Shown in pieces: positions 22,346 through 32,760 of a DNA stretch of 64,000 nt (the stretch's first letter is position 1; the number at the start of each line of letters is the position of its first letter). The stretch is from Atkinsonella hypoxylon (Eukaryota > Ascomycota > Sordariomycetes > Hypocreales > Clavicipitaceae): NCBI GenBank assembly GCA_000729835.1, contig JFHB01000007.1, positions 310,001-374,000 of the forward strand, given 5' to 3'. The notes below the pieces were generated by a model, which did not search any database, had not been told where the DNA came from, and worked only from the letters and a program-made list of their open reading frames with translations. Made by a program: the position numbers and the translations under genes.

Positions 22346-22970
22346 GATGTGATTATTTGGCTTTGTTCCTGGAAGAGTGGTCAATTTAACGAGCGTGTTG
22401 TGCATTCGGAAAATGCTTGGTTGTGGGAGTGTGGACAAGTTGACGAGGTGAACCTCGGCTGGTGGTGAGCTAGAGCTGGAACCTGATTGGAGCGCAGGCG
22501 CAGGGGACGCGCTTTCCACTTTCAACGGGAATGGACAGGGGTCGGCCCACATGCATGTGATGGATGCTGGAGTTCGCAAAGAAAGAAGTTTGTCGCAACA
22601 TGAGTCACTTGCGCATGCCCACACATGATATGAGGCGATTGATATACCAAGGATCTCGCTCGACTTGCTGACCTCTTGAGGGACGTCTAGGCGGCTGTCG
22701 CGCAGAGGCACGGTGCGGTCCTCTGATTTCTTAAACTTAACTTGACACTTGACAGGCAGTAGCTGTGGCTGTGGCTGTGGCTGTGGCTGTGGCTGTGCAT
22801 GTCTCAGCTACACCCCCACTCCACTTTCCAAACCCGCTCACATCTTCACCCCACCAGCTCCCGTCATCTGAAGTCTGAACTGTGCCGAGTGCCAAGTGCC
22901 AAGTGCTTGGGCAGGGGATCGCAAAACCGAAAACCACAATCGGCATCGACCATCACCCACAGCCCTCACC
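22346..22970. promoter_or_regulatory. Divergent promoter region of ECI-like gene and ALG2
   Basis: 625 bp between the start codons of two divergent genes. It contains a (TGTGGC)n hexanucleotide tract (about 22757-22798) and a short direct repeat of GTGCCAA (about 22880-22907). The frame upstream of the ECI start stays open on the minus strand for about 360 bp but lacks family similarity. Confidence 0.5.
22757..22798. repeat. (GCTGTG)n hexanucleotide repeat
   Basis: About six tandem copies of a GCTGTG/TGGCTG unit lie about 170 bp before the ALG2 start codon, in the presumed promoter or 5' leader. Confidence 0.95.
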
Positions 22971-24586
22971 ATGGCCCTCGACACCGGCACAATCGTCTTC
23001 TTCCATCCCGACCTGGGCATAGGGGGCGCCGAGCGACTCGTCGTCGACGCCGCCGTGGGCCTTCAGTCCCGCGGGCACAAGGTCGTCATCTTCACCAACC
23101 ACTGCGACCCAAAGCACTGCTTCGACGAATGCCGAGACGGTAAACGCAAAACCCGATTATCCTCTCCTGAATCGCGGAGAAAGAAGAGAGCGCTTCAACG
23201 TTGCTGACAATGTCCGCCTAGGCACCCTCGACGTCCGCGTCCGCGCCAACGCCCTCATCCCCATGTCCATCCTCTCTCGACTGACCATCCTGTGCGCCAT
23301 CCTCCGCCACATCCACCTCCTCCTCGTCATTTCCTTCACCGGCGAGCTACCGTCCCTCCGGCCCCGCGCCTTCGTCGTCGACCAGCTCTCCGCGGGCCTG
23401 CCACTCATGCGGTTCCTCGCCCCGGACGTGCCCATCCTGTTCTACTGCCACTTCCCGGACCTGCTCCTCGTGCAGGGGCGACAGGCGCTGCTGAAGCGCC
23501 TGTACCGCATCCCCTTTGACTGGCTTGAGGAATGGAGCGTGGGCTTCGCGCACGCCGTGGCTGTCAACTCTGAATTCACGCGGTCCATCGTGGCTAGCAC
23601 GTGGCCTGGTTTGGCTAGCAAGATTGCTACAAAGGTGGTGTACCCTTGCGTCAACACCGATGTCGAGGCGGAAAAGCTGGGTGGCGAGGCCGAGATCAAG
23701 GGGCACGCGGAGAAGCTGCTTCTGAGTATCAATCGATTTGAGAGGAAGAAGGATATCGGACTGGCAATCAAGGCGTTTGCCAAGATTCCCGACACAGAGC
23801 GCAAGGGCGTCCGTCTTGTCATTGCAGGTAACACACCACACTATCTCATCCGTTTCTCTTTACCCTATCCATGCAAGACCGAACAAGAAATATAGTCTCG
23901 TAACTGACGTGTACACTCCCCCCCCCCTTTCATCAGGCGGCTACGACCCCCGCGTCTCCGAAAACGTCTCCTACCACGCCGACCTCCAAGCTCTCTCGAC
24001 ATCCCTCTCCCTAACCCACCACACCATGACCCCGACGGCCCTCTCATCCCTCTCATCCCTCGCCGCCGTGGCCCCCGCAACCCAGGTCCTGTTCCTGCTC
24101 TCCGTCCCCAACGCCATCAAGTCGGCCCTCCTCCGCTCCGCCCACCTCCTCGTGTACACCCCGACAAACGAACACTTCGGCATCGTGCCCCTCGAGGCCA
24201 TGCTCGCCCGCCTGCCCGTCCTGGCGGCCAACACGGGTGGACCCGTCGAGACCATAGCCGACGCCCAAACAGGCTGGCTCCGCGACCCAGCTGACACGGA
24301 CGCCTGGTCAGACGTGATGCGTCTGGCACTGAAGATGCCACCCGCGGACAGGGCCAAGATGGGCGCAGCGGGTGAACACCGCGTCAAGTCCCTCTTCGGA
24401 CGGGACAAGATGGCGCTGGCGCTAGAGGAGATTGTCAAGCAGATAGTGGACATGAAGAGGAGTCCGCCTTTTTTCAACACCGTCTTGGGCGTCGTCCTGT
24501 TTGGCACAGTCCTTTGCGCAAGTGCCGTGTCGTCCTTTCTGGTGGTGTATGCGTGCGGGGCCAAGATGAATGGCGCGCTGCGTTGA
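22971..24586 (+). CDS. ALG2: ALG2 alpha-1,3/1,6-mannosyltransferase, three exons
   Basis: Exons 22971-23139, 23222-23827 and 23937-24586 (introns 82 and 109 nt, both phase 1, with GCTGAC/ACTGAC branch sites) give 474 aa, typical of ALG2. The enzyme adds the second and third mannose to the dolichol-linked oligosaccharide on the cytosolic face of the ER. Visible features are the GT-B opening HPDLGIGGAERLVVDAA (residues 12-28), the YCHFPD segment, NRFERKKDIGLAIKAF in the middle, and the GT4 E-x7-E motif EHFGIVPLE (about 337-345) followed by NTGGPVET. A C-terminal hydrophobic anchor spans about 438-465. The start ATG has strong context (CACCATGG). It diverges from the ECI-like gene and converges with the kinase gene. 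No anomaly is seen. Confidence 0.96.
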
Positions 24587-25853
24587 AAAATGTATAGTAC
24601 TGGCGTTGTTGGGCGTTGTCTGGATGGAGCAAGGTTCGCATTAACGCGAGCAGGCGATCAGAAAAGATCAGGCCATGGTTGGCCGCTTCATTTGGCCATA
24701 CTAGAACATTTGGGAAACGGCACCAGTGCGCTTCGATCAATCGGATAGAAAGAACGCGGGGCGGCATTAGTTAGTCCACATGTTCCATCAGCATGGTTAT
24801 CACGGCCCTAGATGTTGCAGGGAACGAGCTGACTCAACTTGATTGAGCATACTACATAGCAATTACCGTTGCCCATGCGAGACCAAGTCTACCCATGTCC
24901 GTAGTCCTCTTATCCCATTAAGGAACAAAGTTCACACAAGATTTCCCCTTCCTACAGCTGGCCTCCCGAGTATTCCGTGTATCTATATGCAATGCAACCC
25001 TGGAATCCATGCAATGTGTAAGAAGAGAAGATTGGAAAAAAAAAATAAAAAAAAATTTTACACCTCCCGACAAAATGAATTCGCCAGGAAAAAAACAATA
25101 TTCCCACACCTTAAACCTCACATTCGAACCCAAAATTGGAATCGCTGCAATAAAAACGCCTGACAAGTTGGAAGTAATTTCCTCATCCTTGGTTTCATTC
25201 TAATGTGGCATGCAGGATTGGTAGGCCTGACTAGAGTAGGAGCAGAAAGTTTGAAAAACCAAAACCAACACCGTCCCGGGAGAAAAAAAAAAAAACCAAA
25301 TGGTTGACAAATGCCACACCGGTCCACCTAGATATTTTTTTTTCTCCGGCGCCTAGCTTGAAAACAGGGCTCGTGGTAAAACATCCCTGTTGCTCAACGT
25401 ATATTGGAACAATGTTCCAGCCGAACGAAATGTGCGATTCGCTTGCTCTTTCTCTTCGCAGGCATCGTTTCATGAAAAAAAAAAAGAGTTGGAAGAGAGC
25501 CTACCGAATCGCGAAGTCGGCTGCTGAAAACGTGTTCATCTACATCTTGACTCATATCGTGTATGCGTACAACGCTCGTAAATAGAAACAAAAGAGAAAT
25601 GGGTGTGACAAAAAACACTAGAGAGGAGAAAAATCGGGCCACAAGGCCGATTTATGCTAGAAGCGTCGAACATCCAGTCGGCCTGGAAGACATTAAAGCA
25701 CAGGCTTCGTCTTGTAGTAGCGAATCGGGTATATATTGCCTTTGGCAAGGCGTCGGATGACCTGGGTACAAGAAGATGTCCGCAAAACTACTTGAAACGT
25801 AGTTTGAATGGTTGAATTGAGTTGGAATCCGCATCTAAAATTCAATTCAGGAT
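24587..25853. other. Intergenic region between convergent ALG2 and kinase genes
   Basis: 1.27 kb of presumed 3' untranslated and terminator DNA for two convergent genes. It is A/T-rich with several A-runs (for example about 25037-25056, 25279-25294 and 25477-25486). No protein family or RNA gene is visible. Confidence 0.6.
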
Positions 25854-28800
25854 TCAGCCTAGAAGCCCTGAATCGTCACCACTAACAGAGAGCTTCTTGG
25901 CGGTTTCATTACTTGCAGTACTTGCGCCGGTATCTCGCCTCTTGTTCTCGAACGGACGGGCCCGTGGGACGCTCCTTGGCGATGACTTCTTCGACTTGGT
26001 CATGAGAAAAATTCCATCGTCACCATCGTTGTCATCGTCTACGTGAGGGGTAGAAGAGTCCATATCCTCCTCAGATGGAGCACTATCGTGCTCGACATGA
26101 AGCTGCAAAGGGCCGCTCCCCATCGCGGGCGTCTGCTTAAACATGGGGCTCACAGCAGGTTCCTTCACGAAGGCGGGGGGTGTAACCGCCTCAAAGGACT
26201 CTTCGTGACGCGAGGTCTGTCCTTGCTCATGTGCTGATCGGCCGGAAAGCTCCGCTTCCATATCCGCAGATACGGAGCTGGCGCCACTGAGGAGAGCAGG
26301 CAGCGAAGGATCAGATTGGAACACGAGCAGTTGTGAGGACGTATATTTGTGAGGATCCGTATGGAGAGGACTCGTTGTCTCACTAGGACTCGTTAGCGGC
26401 GTGCCAATGTCATTCATTGACTCCATTGACGACTTTGCTGTCGTCATAGTATTTCCCCGAGATGGTGGGATACGTTCAGGCCAGTTATTCACCTCGGCTC
26501 CAGGTGAAGGTGGGCAAGGCACATCGACTGCTTCAGGCTTTGGCGGCGACAGTATTCGAGAGTCTGCCATATTCTTCGGTTCTGCCATTGCTACGCTCTT
26601 GCTTCTCGCCGGTTCTTTGTATTCCCATTTTCCACCCAAGGAAGTGATGGGAGCGGGCGGCTGGGTAGAAGTCATATAGCCGTGACGCTGTTGTTGAAGA
26701 TCAGAGTCTGAACGAGGCTGACCGTGTTGATAGGCAGTAGCTGTGGCTTGTAGTGGCGGCGAGAGTGGCAAGGGAGCAATAAGATTGTGGTGTCGTCCAC
26801 TCTTTCCCAGATCCAACGACCTCATCAGTCCAGCATGACGATGGTGGTTAGGTTCAGTACTAGTAGCAGCCAGGGGTGACTGAAACGACGGTGCAGGATG
26901 TCTTTTGTCGAAATTCATGAATGGATTATGATCAAGTGAAGCGGATCTTGGATCGGCTTCGGTCTTGGGCTCAAATGTGCGAGCCCACCGATGCCAATCC
27001 CGTGGCGGGACCGGGTGAGACTCCACATGGGGAGTCACAGGTGTTGACTGTGTCTCAGGAGGAGCAGGGGCGAGTTGCAGAAACTGCGGTTTAACTCGGT
27101 TCGGGTCTCGAGCTCCTTCGACTGGCCGCAATACCGTAGCTAGTGGATCATATGTTGGCGAGCTGTCCGTATTGACTGTCGTCGTGGTTGAGACGGCTGT
27201 CGTCGGTGACTGGGTCGAGATATCAGACGGAACGTCTCTGCTTGAGCCAGCGAAATAGTCGTCGCCCCGGAGACTGGAGCGTCGCTCGAGATTGGTGTGT
27301 TGCGAGGATAGGCCGGCATGTCTGAAGATGCTGTCGCCTACGGAGCTTGCCACGCTGCTCGCGGCTCTTTTTCTTGACTTGCTGTCACTTCTTTCTGCCA
27401 AGGGATGCATGACCTTGCCCACAGCCTTCTTCATAACTGACCGGGCACGTTCCAGGAAGGTGAGAGGAACGACAGCATATGACATGTCCCTCTCGTCTAC
27501 TTGAATCTTTCTACCCTGCGATGGTCGTGCTGGGTCAGTATCGTCCAGCCAACCAACCACGTTGGTAATGCCATGAACAACCCATGGGTGGCGTTTGATG
27601 TCCCTCAAACGAATCCTCTTGTCAGGATTTTTGATCAACATCTGTTTCAGCAAGTCCTGTAACAAATTATCGACAGTCTCGTATTCAAGATCGTTGTCAT
27701 CGCGATATGGGTCCGGATTCTGTCGCTTGAACAGGGAGTGCTCAGCAGGCGATGTTGAAGGGTCGACAGGCTTTAAACGGCGCCGCGGGATGTGTACTTC
27801 TTCGGTTGCAATCTTTCGAAACATCTGGAACTCGTCTTCGGCCAAAAATGGGATTCGGGCAAATATGAGGCAGTACAGAGTGACACCAAGCGACCATACA
27901 TCGATTTGTTCTGAGACCTTTGGCTGGAGTCCGCTTTCCACGTCCGTGTAGCATAGCTCAGGGGCAAAGAAGGCCGGCGTGCCTACCGTCTTAGCCAGTT
28001 CAAGGTCATCGTCAAAATCTTTGGCCTCAGATTCTGAAACAGTGTCATCTGCTTCGCCTTCGCGAATAGGGCGTCCAAAATATGATACTCCAAAGTCTGA
28101 AATCTTGACTCGATGATCTTTGGTCCAGAGTAAGTTGGCGGGCTTGATGTCACGATGGACTACGCCTTGATAATGCAAGTACTCCAGCCCGAGGACAGTA
28201 TCACGGAATGTTGACCGAGCTTGATCAAAGGTAAAGCAAGGGACGAAAGAGTAATCTTCGGCGAAAGAGTCCTGTGCGTAGGGGTTGTAGTCCACCGATG
28301 ACATATGCGATATGATGGAGTCGGCCATGCTTGGAGATCGTTCCCGAAAGCCAGCTCGCGGGCCTTCCTCGGCATATGCACCATTCATGGTGCCGTCGAG
28401 GGCTACCATTGAATCTGGGTTCGAATGTAAGAGACCCGGTGTCTCCATATCATCGACCCAGGAGATGTCCTCGGCCAGTTCTGAAGGCATTAAACTTGTA
28501 GAAGCGATGGAGAGTGATCGAGAGGGAGCAACAGAGGACCGTCGCGAATCTGAACGAGAAGATGGGCCGTCCGCGACAGCAAAATCGTCGCGCGAGGATA
28601 CGCGGGACCAATGGCCTACACTACTACTAGCTTCATCGGCTGCGCCATGTTCAACGCTCCAGTAGTCGGATGGTCCAGCGTAGTTTTGCGCCATTTTCGC
28701 TCTCTTCATCTCCTTGATCGCTTGCCGACGTTCAAGAAGTTGTGTGTACTGCTCCTCCTCTGGCGTGGAAGCACCGCCACCACCACCACCACCTCCTCCT

Positions 28801-29722
28801 CCTCCACCCATCTCTCGTTCGACCTGGCGCCGCTCGTGTTGGCAAATATGTGGTAAGCCTTTCTTGCGCCAGACAATTTCGCCCAGTTCGACGTGTTCGA
28901 GTATCATGTAAATCTTCTTCAACTCGGGGTCATCAATCACTTCGAGAAGTGCGACAACATTGTCGTGCCGGATTTTCTTCAGAATGGCGATTTCCTTCTT
29001 GGTCTTGTCTTGGGGTGACAAAGCTGTGACTTTGCCTAGTCGGCGCTTCTTCGAAAATCGAGGGATGATCTTGATGGCCACATTCTCGCCAGTCTCGAGA
29101 TTGCGAGCCAGTTTAACTTTGCCATGCATACCACGGCCAATTTCCTCAATGACTTCATATTGATTGATCGTCTTGCGGCCGTTGATATTGTCCGAATCGA
29201 TAAGCGCTTTGTGAGTCCTTTGATTGCGGATGTCAGTTACGAGCAGCAAGACGAAATTAAATTAAATTGAAGACAAGGCCAGGAATATGCAAGGATATGT
29301 GGAAGACACTCGGGGAGGGGAAAATGTGCGCCAATAACACCCGAGTTTTTGAAGCAGGTACATTGCAGGTGGGATAGCGCTGGGAAGGGACAGAGTGATA
29401 TAGGAATGTGCGAACAAAAGTTCAAAAAATCACCCCAAGCGTGAGATCCAACATACTCTCTGACTCTGTGCGTCTGCAATGGATGAAGAAATGGGCTGTG
29501 TCCGGTCGGTGCTGGCGTATTGCATTCGGAGAGGGAGGTATATGGCAGAGTAAGGTTGTGCCGTGAAGCAGTCGGGCTGAACAGGCCGGGTGACGATGCT
29601 GGGGTGCTGCTGGCGGTACAGAGCGGCATCGACGCCGACTGCGGAAGAGGAGCGTGAAGCGGGAGCGACTCCTGCGGGATATCAGATTGTTGTTGTTGGT
29701 GAGTTTTGCGCGGAAAATCCAT
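25854..29722 (-). CDS. Ssp1/Sak1-type (CaMKK-like) Ser/Thr kinase upstream of SNF1/AMPK, two exons
   Basis: Exons 29722-29457 and 29217-25854 join across a 239-nt intron (GTATGT donor; TAACTGAC branch; AAAG acceptor; phase 2) to give 1209 aa. A Gln/Pro/Ser-rich leader precedes the kinase domain. Motifs are the ATP loop GRGMHGKV (about 116-122), VAIK Lys (about 138), the catalytic loop HRDIKPANLL (about 443), DFGVSYF (about 457), GTPAFFAPE in the activation segment, and the domain end near 636. Between the hinge and the catalytic loop lies a low-complexity insert of roughly 190 residues that includes a Gly12 run (about 226-237). This split kinase domain is characteristic of fungal Ssp1/Sak1/Tos3 kinases, which phosphorylate the SNF1/AMPK catalytic subunit. 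The remaining 570 residues are disordered. The exon junction restores HRVRE-THKAL. Which paralogue it is cannot be settled here. Confidence 0.92.
28768..28812. repeat. Trinucleotide repeat encoding a Gly12 run in the kinase insert
   Basis: On the plus strand ACC and TCC triplets alternate with CTCCTC. On the coding strand this is GGN repeated about twelve times, encoding polyglycine in the kinase-domain insert. It is a likely site of length variation between strains. Confidence 0.9.
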
Positions 29723-30502
29723 CGTGAAGCCGAATTATAAGGAACCTGTCTTCGGTAAATTCAACATGCTGGTGCTCGCAAGGCTGGGTCAGAGCGGCCG
29801 CGAGCAAAGATCCATTTATCGTGGCATGGCCGTCGGGTTGATGATGAGCTAGCTGATTGGGCCTGCGATGACAAAAGGACGGCGTGCGAGCAGCGAGGAG
29901 CGCAAGCGAGAAAGGAAGAAAGGCCCGTCGACGACCTGGAAGGCAGGCAATAAGAGAATGTACGAAGTAGCGGAGCGCGATTAAAGAGTGGAAAATGCAG
30001 GTGAAATGCAGGTTCGGCGGGATGTGGACGGAGACGAGAGCGCACGGCGAGCGGAGGTTTCGTCTTGAATAAGTGATGGTAGGAAAGGATTTGGGGAGGG
30101 GGAGGGGGGGGGGGTTCAAGAAGAAGAACCACAGCCAGGGTCAAGGCAAGGTGGGGCAGGCAAGGCAGGCAGTGAGCCACACCCCACTGCCCACTGCGAT
30201 GCCCACTGAGACGTCTTGCTGCAGCGAGAGGTCGCCCGCCCGCCCGCTGGTGGTTGGTTGGTTGTTTGGTTGGGTCGCAGAGATCGACCGATAAGCAAGT
30301 GCGATGCGATGTCGCCAAATTGATCATCTCAACAGCTCTCCCCTAACCCTAACGATGAAATTCGAGCTGGTGCATACCCCAGAGCCTCTCTCCTGACTCT
30401 ACTCGGCACCTAGGTCGGTCGTGACAATGTGGGCGCGATATCCATCATCTTCATTTGCATTGATAAAGTTACAGACAGTGACGCAGAACGGCTCACAGAA
30501 TA

Positions 30503-30532
30503 TACTCCGTACGGAATACGGAATACGGAGTA
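30503..30532. repeat. Inverted pair of TACTCCGTA motifs
   Basis: TACTCCGTA at 30503-30511 and its exact reverse complement TACGGAGTA at 30524-30532 bracket a 12-bp core of CGGAA/TACGGAA. It is the most complete example in the window of a motif dispersed through the intergenic DNA. Confidence 0.85.
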
Positions 30533-30550
30533 CAGAGCTTAGCACTCCAA

Positions 30551-30570
30551 GTACCTGGGCACCCAGGTAC
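30551..30570. repeat. 20-bp inverted repeat
   Basis: GTACCTGGG and CCCAGGTAC are perfect 9-bp inverted arms around a 2-bp CA centre, about 20 bp after the TACTCCGTA pair. Confidence 0.9.
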
Positions 30571-32724
30571 CTAGCTTGATGCGTCGCACTTGGGGAAAGA
30601 AAATAAAAAGTGGCATTCAATATGGAGCAGTCCGCTCGGCGGCCCATATATGCGGAATCCAACCTGTGGCTAGATCGCACTGTGCGTATCCAGTGGCCCA
30701 GCCATTATTAGTCCAGCCCGCGCCACCTACCTCTGAGCGGCGCGCCAAGCCTTGCATCGTCAACCCATCTATGGATTGCACTGTGTGCCCAACCTAGACC
30801 CATCTGGCGTGGCTACTTACTTACTGGAGTGGCCTTTACTCGTTTCGGATTGCTTCTAGTTCTAGTCAGTCAAATCCGCCATCTAGAGTTTAAGGGAGAA
30901 AAAAGGTTTGATGAGCGTGGTCTCGATGCGAGAAGACTTGCGATCGGCTGAGCAGGATGTTGGCAATAGATACCAGCATCCCAACTGAAGTATTTATTTG
31001 CGGGCCTTCTGGCTTCCTCATCTTTGTTATCTTTTTTTTTTTTTTTTTTTCCTATATCCCGGTCGGTGACGTAGCTCACGGGAATTAGTGCACTTGAATT
31101 GGTGCTAGTTAGTGGCTCAATGTTCGTTCGTTCGTTCGGAATTCGGATTCGCAGTGAATTACATAACGGACCCCACCAACTCCCTGGCACCCCGTCATGT
31201 ACTAATTTGACCACCAGGTGGCTGGGCTGGATGCCGACACTGACCAGGCTTGAACAAAGCGAAGTGGGTCCACCTATATGCTCGCAAGGAGTTTATCTTA
31301 TCGGTCCCCTGGACGCCATTGGCTGCGTGGGCGACATCAGCCTACCAAGCTGAAGTATTAGTGGCATCATGGTTTTTTCCTAGCCTCATCTCATCCCAAG
31401 GGCAAGGACCATGTTATCCGTACTGTGATGTGATGTGATGTGTGATGTACAGGAATAGTATTTCCGCCTGGTGCGCGCCAGACCGCGGTGCCGCAGGCGT
31501 CAATGCTGAGAGACAATGGGCAGGCAGGGCATTGAGCGGCGAGGTGGGAAAACCCAGCTGGGCGGCTCAGAAACCGGGGGGGCTTCTTTTTTCGATTCCA
31601 TCAGTGGTATCAGTGGCATCAGTGGCAGGAGACCCCTAATTTCCTCTTCTTGTTGGAATCATCTATTCCGTATCGAGGTGCAGCAGTTCTGGCACAAGGG
31701 GTCCAAATGTCCCAACTGAGCCGCAAATAGCAAATAGCTTCCATGCGTATGCACAACTTCCGCATAAAATAGTGTGCGGTGAGCGGTGAATGCCCGTTTC
31801 AATCTATTTTGTGCTGGCGCTTGCCCAAAGCCCACCAGACCCAACAACGATTAGTAACGATTAGTAACCATAACGTAGCGCGAACCTCGGCTGAACGGAC
31901 AACGAACAACTCTTGCCTCTTCCAGCAGCAAGTACGGAGTAGCCTGAAAGAATATCGACAATAGTCGGCAATACATGGCAATCTGGGCATTGCGCTATTC
32001 CACCGCACATGGGTCAAATCGCTAGTGTCTTGACAATAAGCAGAACGACGCCGGCGGAATTTCCCCAAAAGATTGCGTCTACCTACACAGCTTTCCCCCC
32101 CACCCCCCCCTCTCCTCCCCCGGCCCTCTCCGTCTCCCCTCTTTTCATAAACCGTTTGATCTGCAGGAACACGCCGCCAGGGTTCCATGCTGTTTGGTTC
32201 CCTTTTCTTCCAAGTAGAGGTGGGCACAGTGACAGGCTCGAATCAATCAGTGCTAATGAGCTCGATCAGAAATTGGTGCAAGATCGCAATGGCGTAGCCG
32301 CCCGAGGATGAAGTTGAGATCGCAGACACTTTTTTCCCGCCATTCCTCCCATCTGCATTCCGTACAGGGTCCAAGAGTTAGGCAATTCCCATCGGGTTTA
32401 AACCAAGGACTTCAGAATTGACGCAGCCGCTGCCCCATATGGACCTATAACGGCAAGCGCAGGCGAAGCACACGATGTGTTGGCATGGGCTAGGCATCTG
32501 CGACATTGGCATCAATTTCCCCAGCTCATGACCACTCATGAACTGCTTCGATGCATATTAACGTAGTTCTCCCAACATGGGACTAACCAAACGCTGCTCC
32601 GTTTATCCCCAAAGATGCTATTCTAAATAAGCAGGCGCCTGTCACGCACGTCAGAGAAACAGATTCTCACGATGCGTAGGGGAAGGTGCAAGCTCCATCT
32701 CATGCTCCTTCCCTCACGGCATAG

Positions 32725-32760
32725 TACCCCTACCCTTACCCCTACCCCTACCCCTACCCC
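32725..32760. repeat. Telomere-like (CCCCTA)n tract
   Basis: CCCCTA repeats about five times with one CCCTTA variant. It resembles but is not the fungal telomere repeat CCCTAA. It lies deep inside the contig next to unique sequence, so it is an interstitial simple repeat. Confidence 0.85.

Noticed and set aside
29218..29249. Start of the kinase at 29249 without an upstream exon
   Set aside because: That start is not an ATG; splicing to the exon at 29722-29457 gives a clean phase-2 junction and a leader typical of the family.
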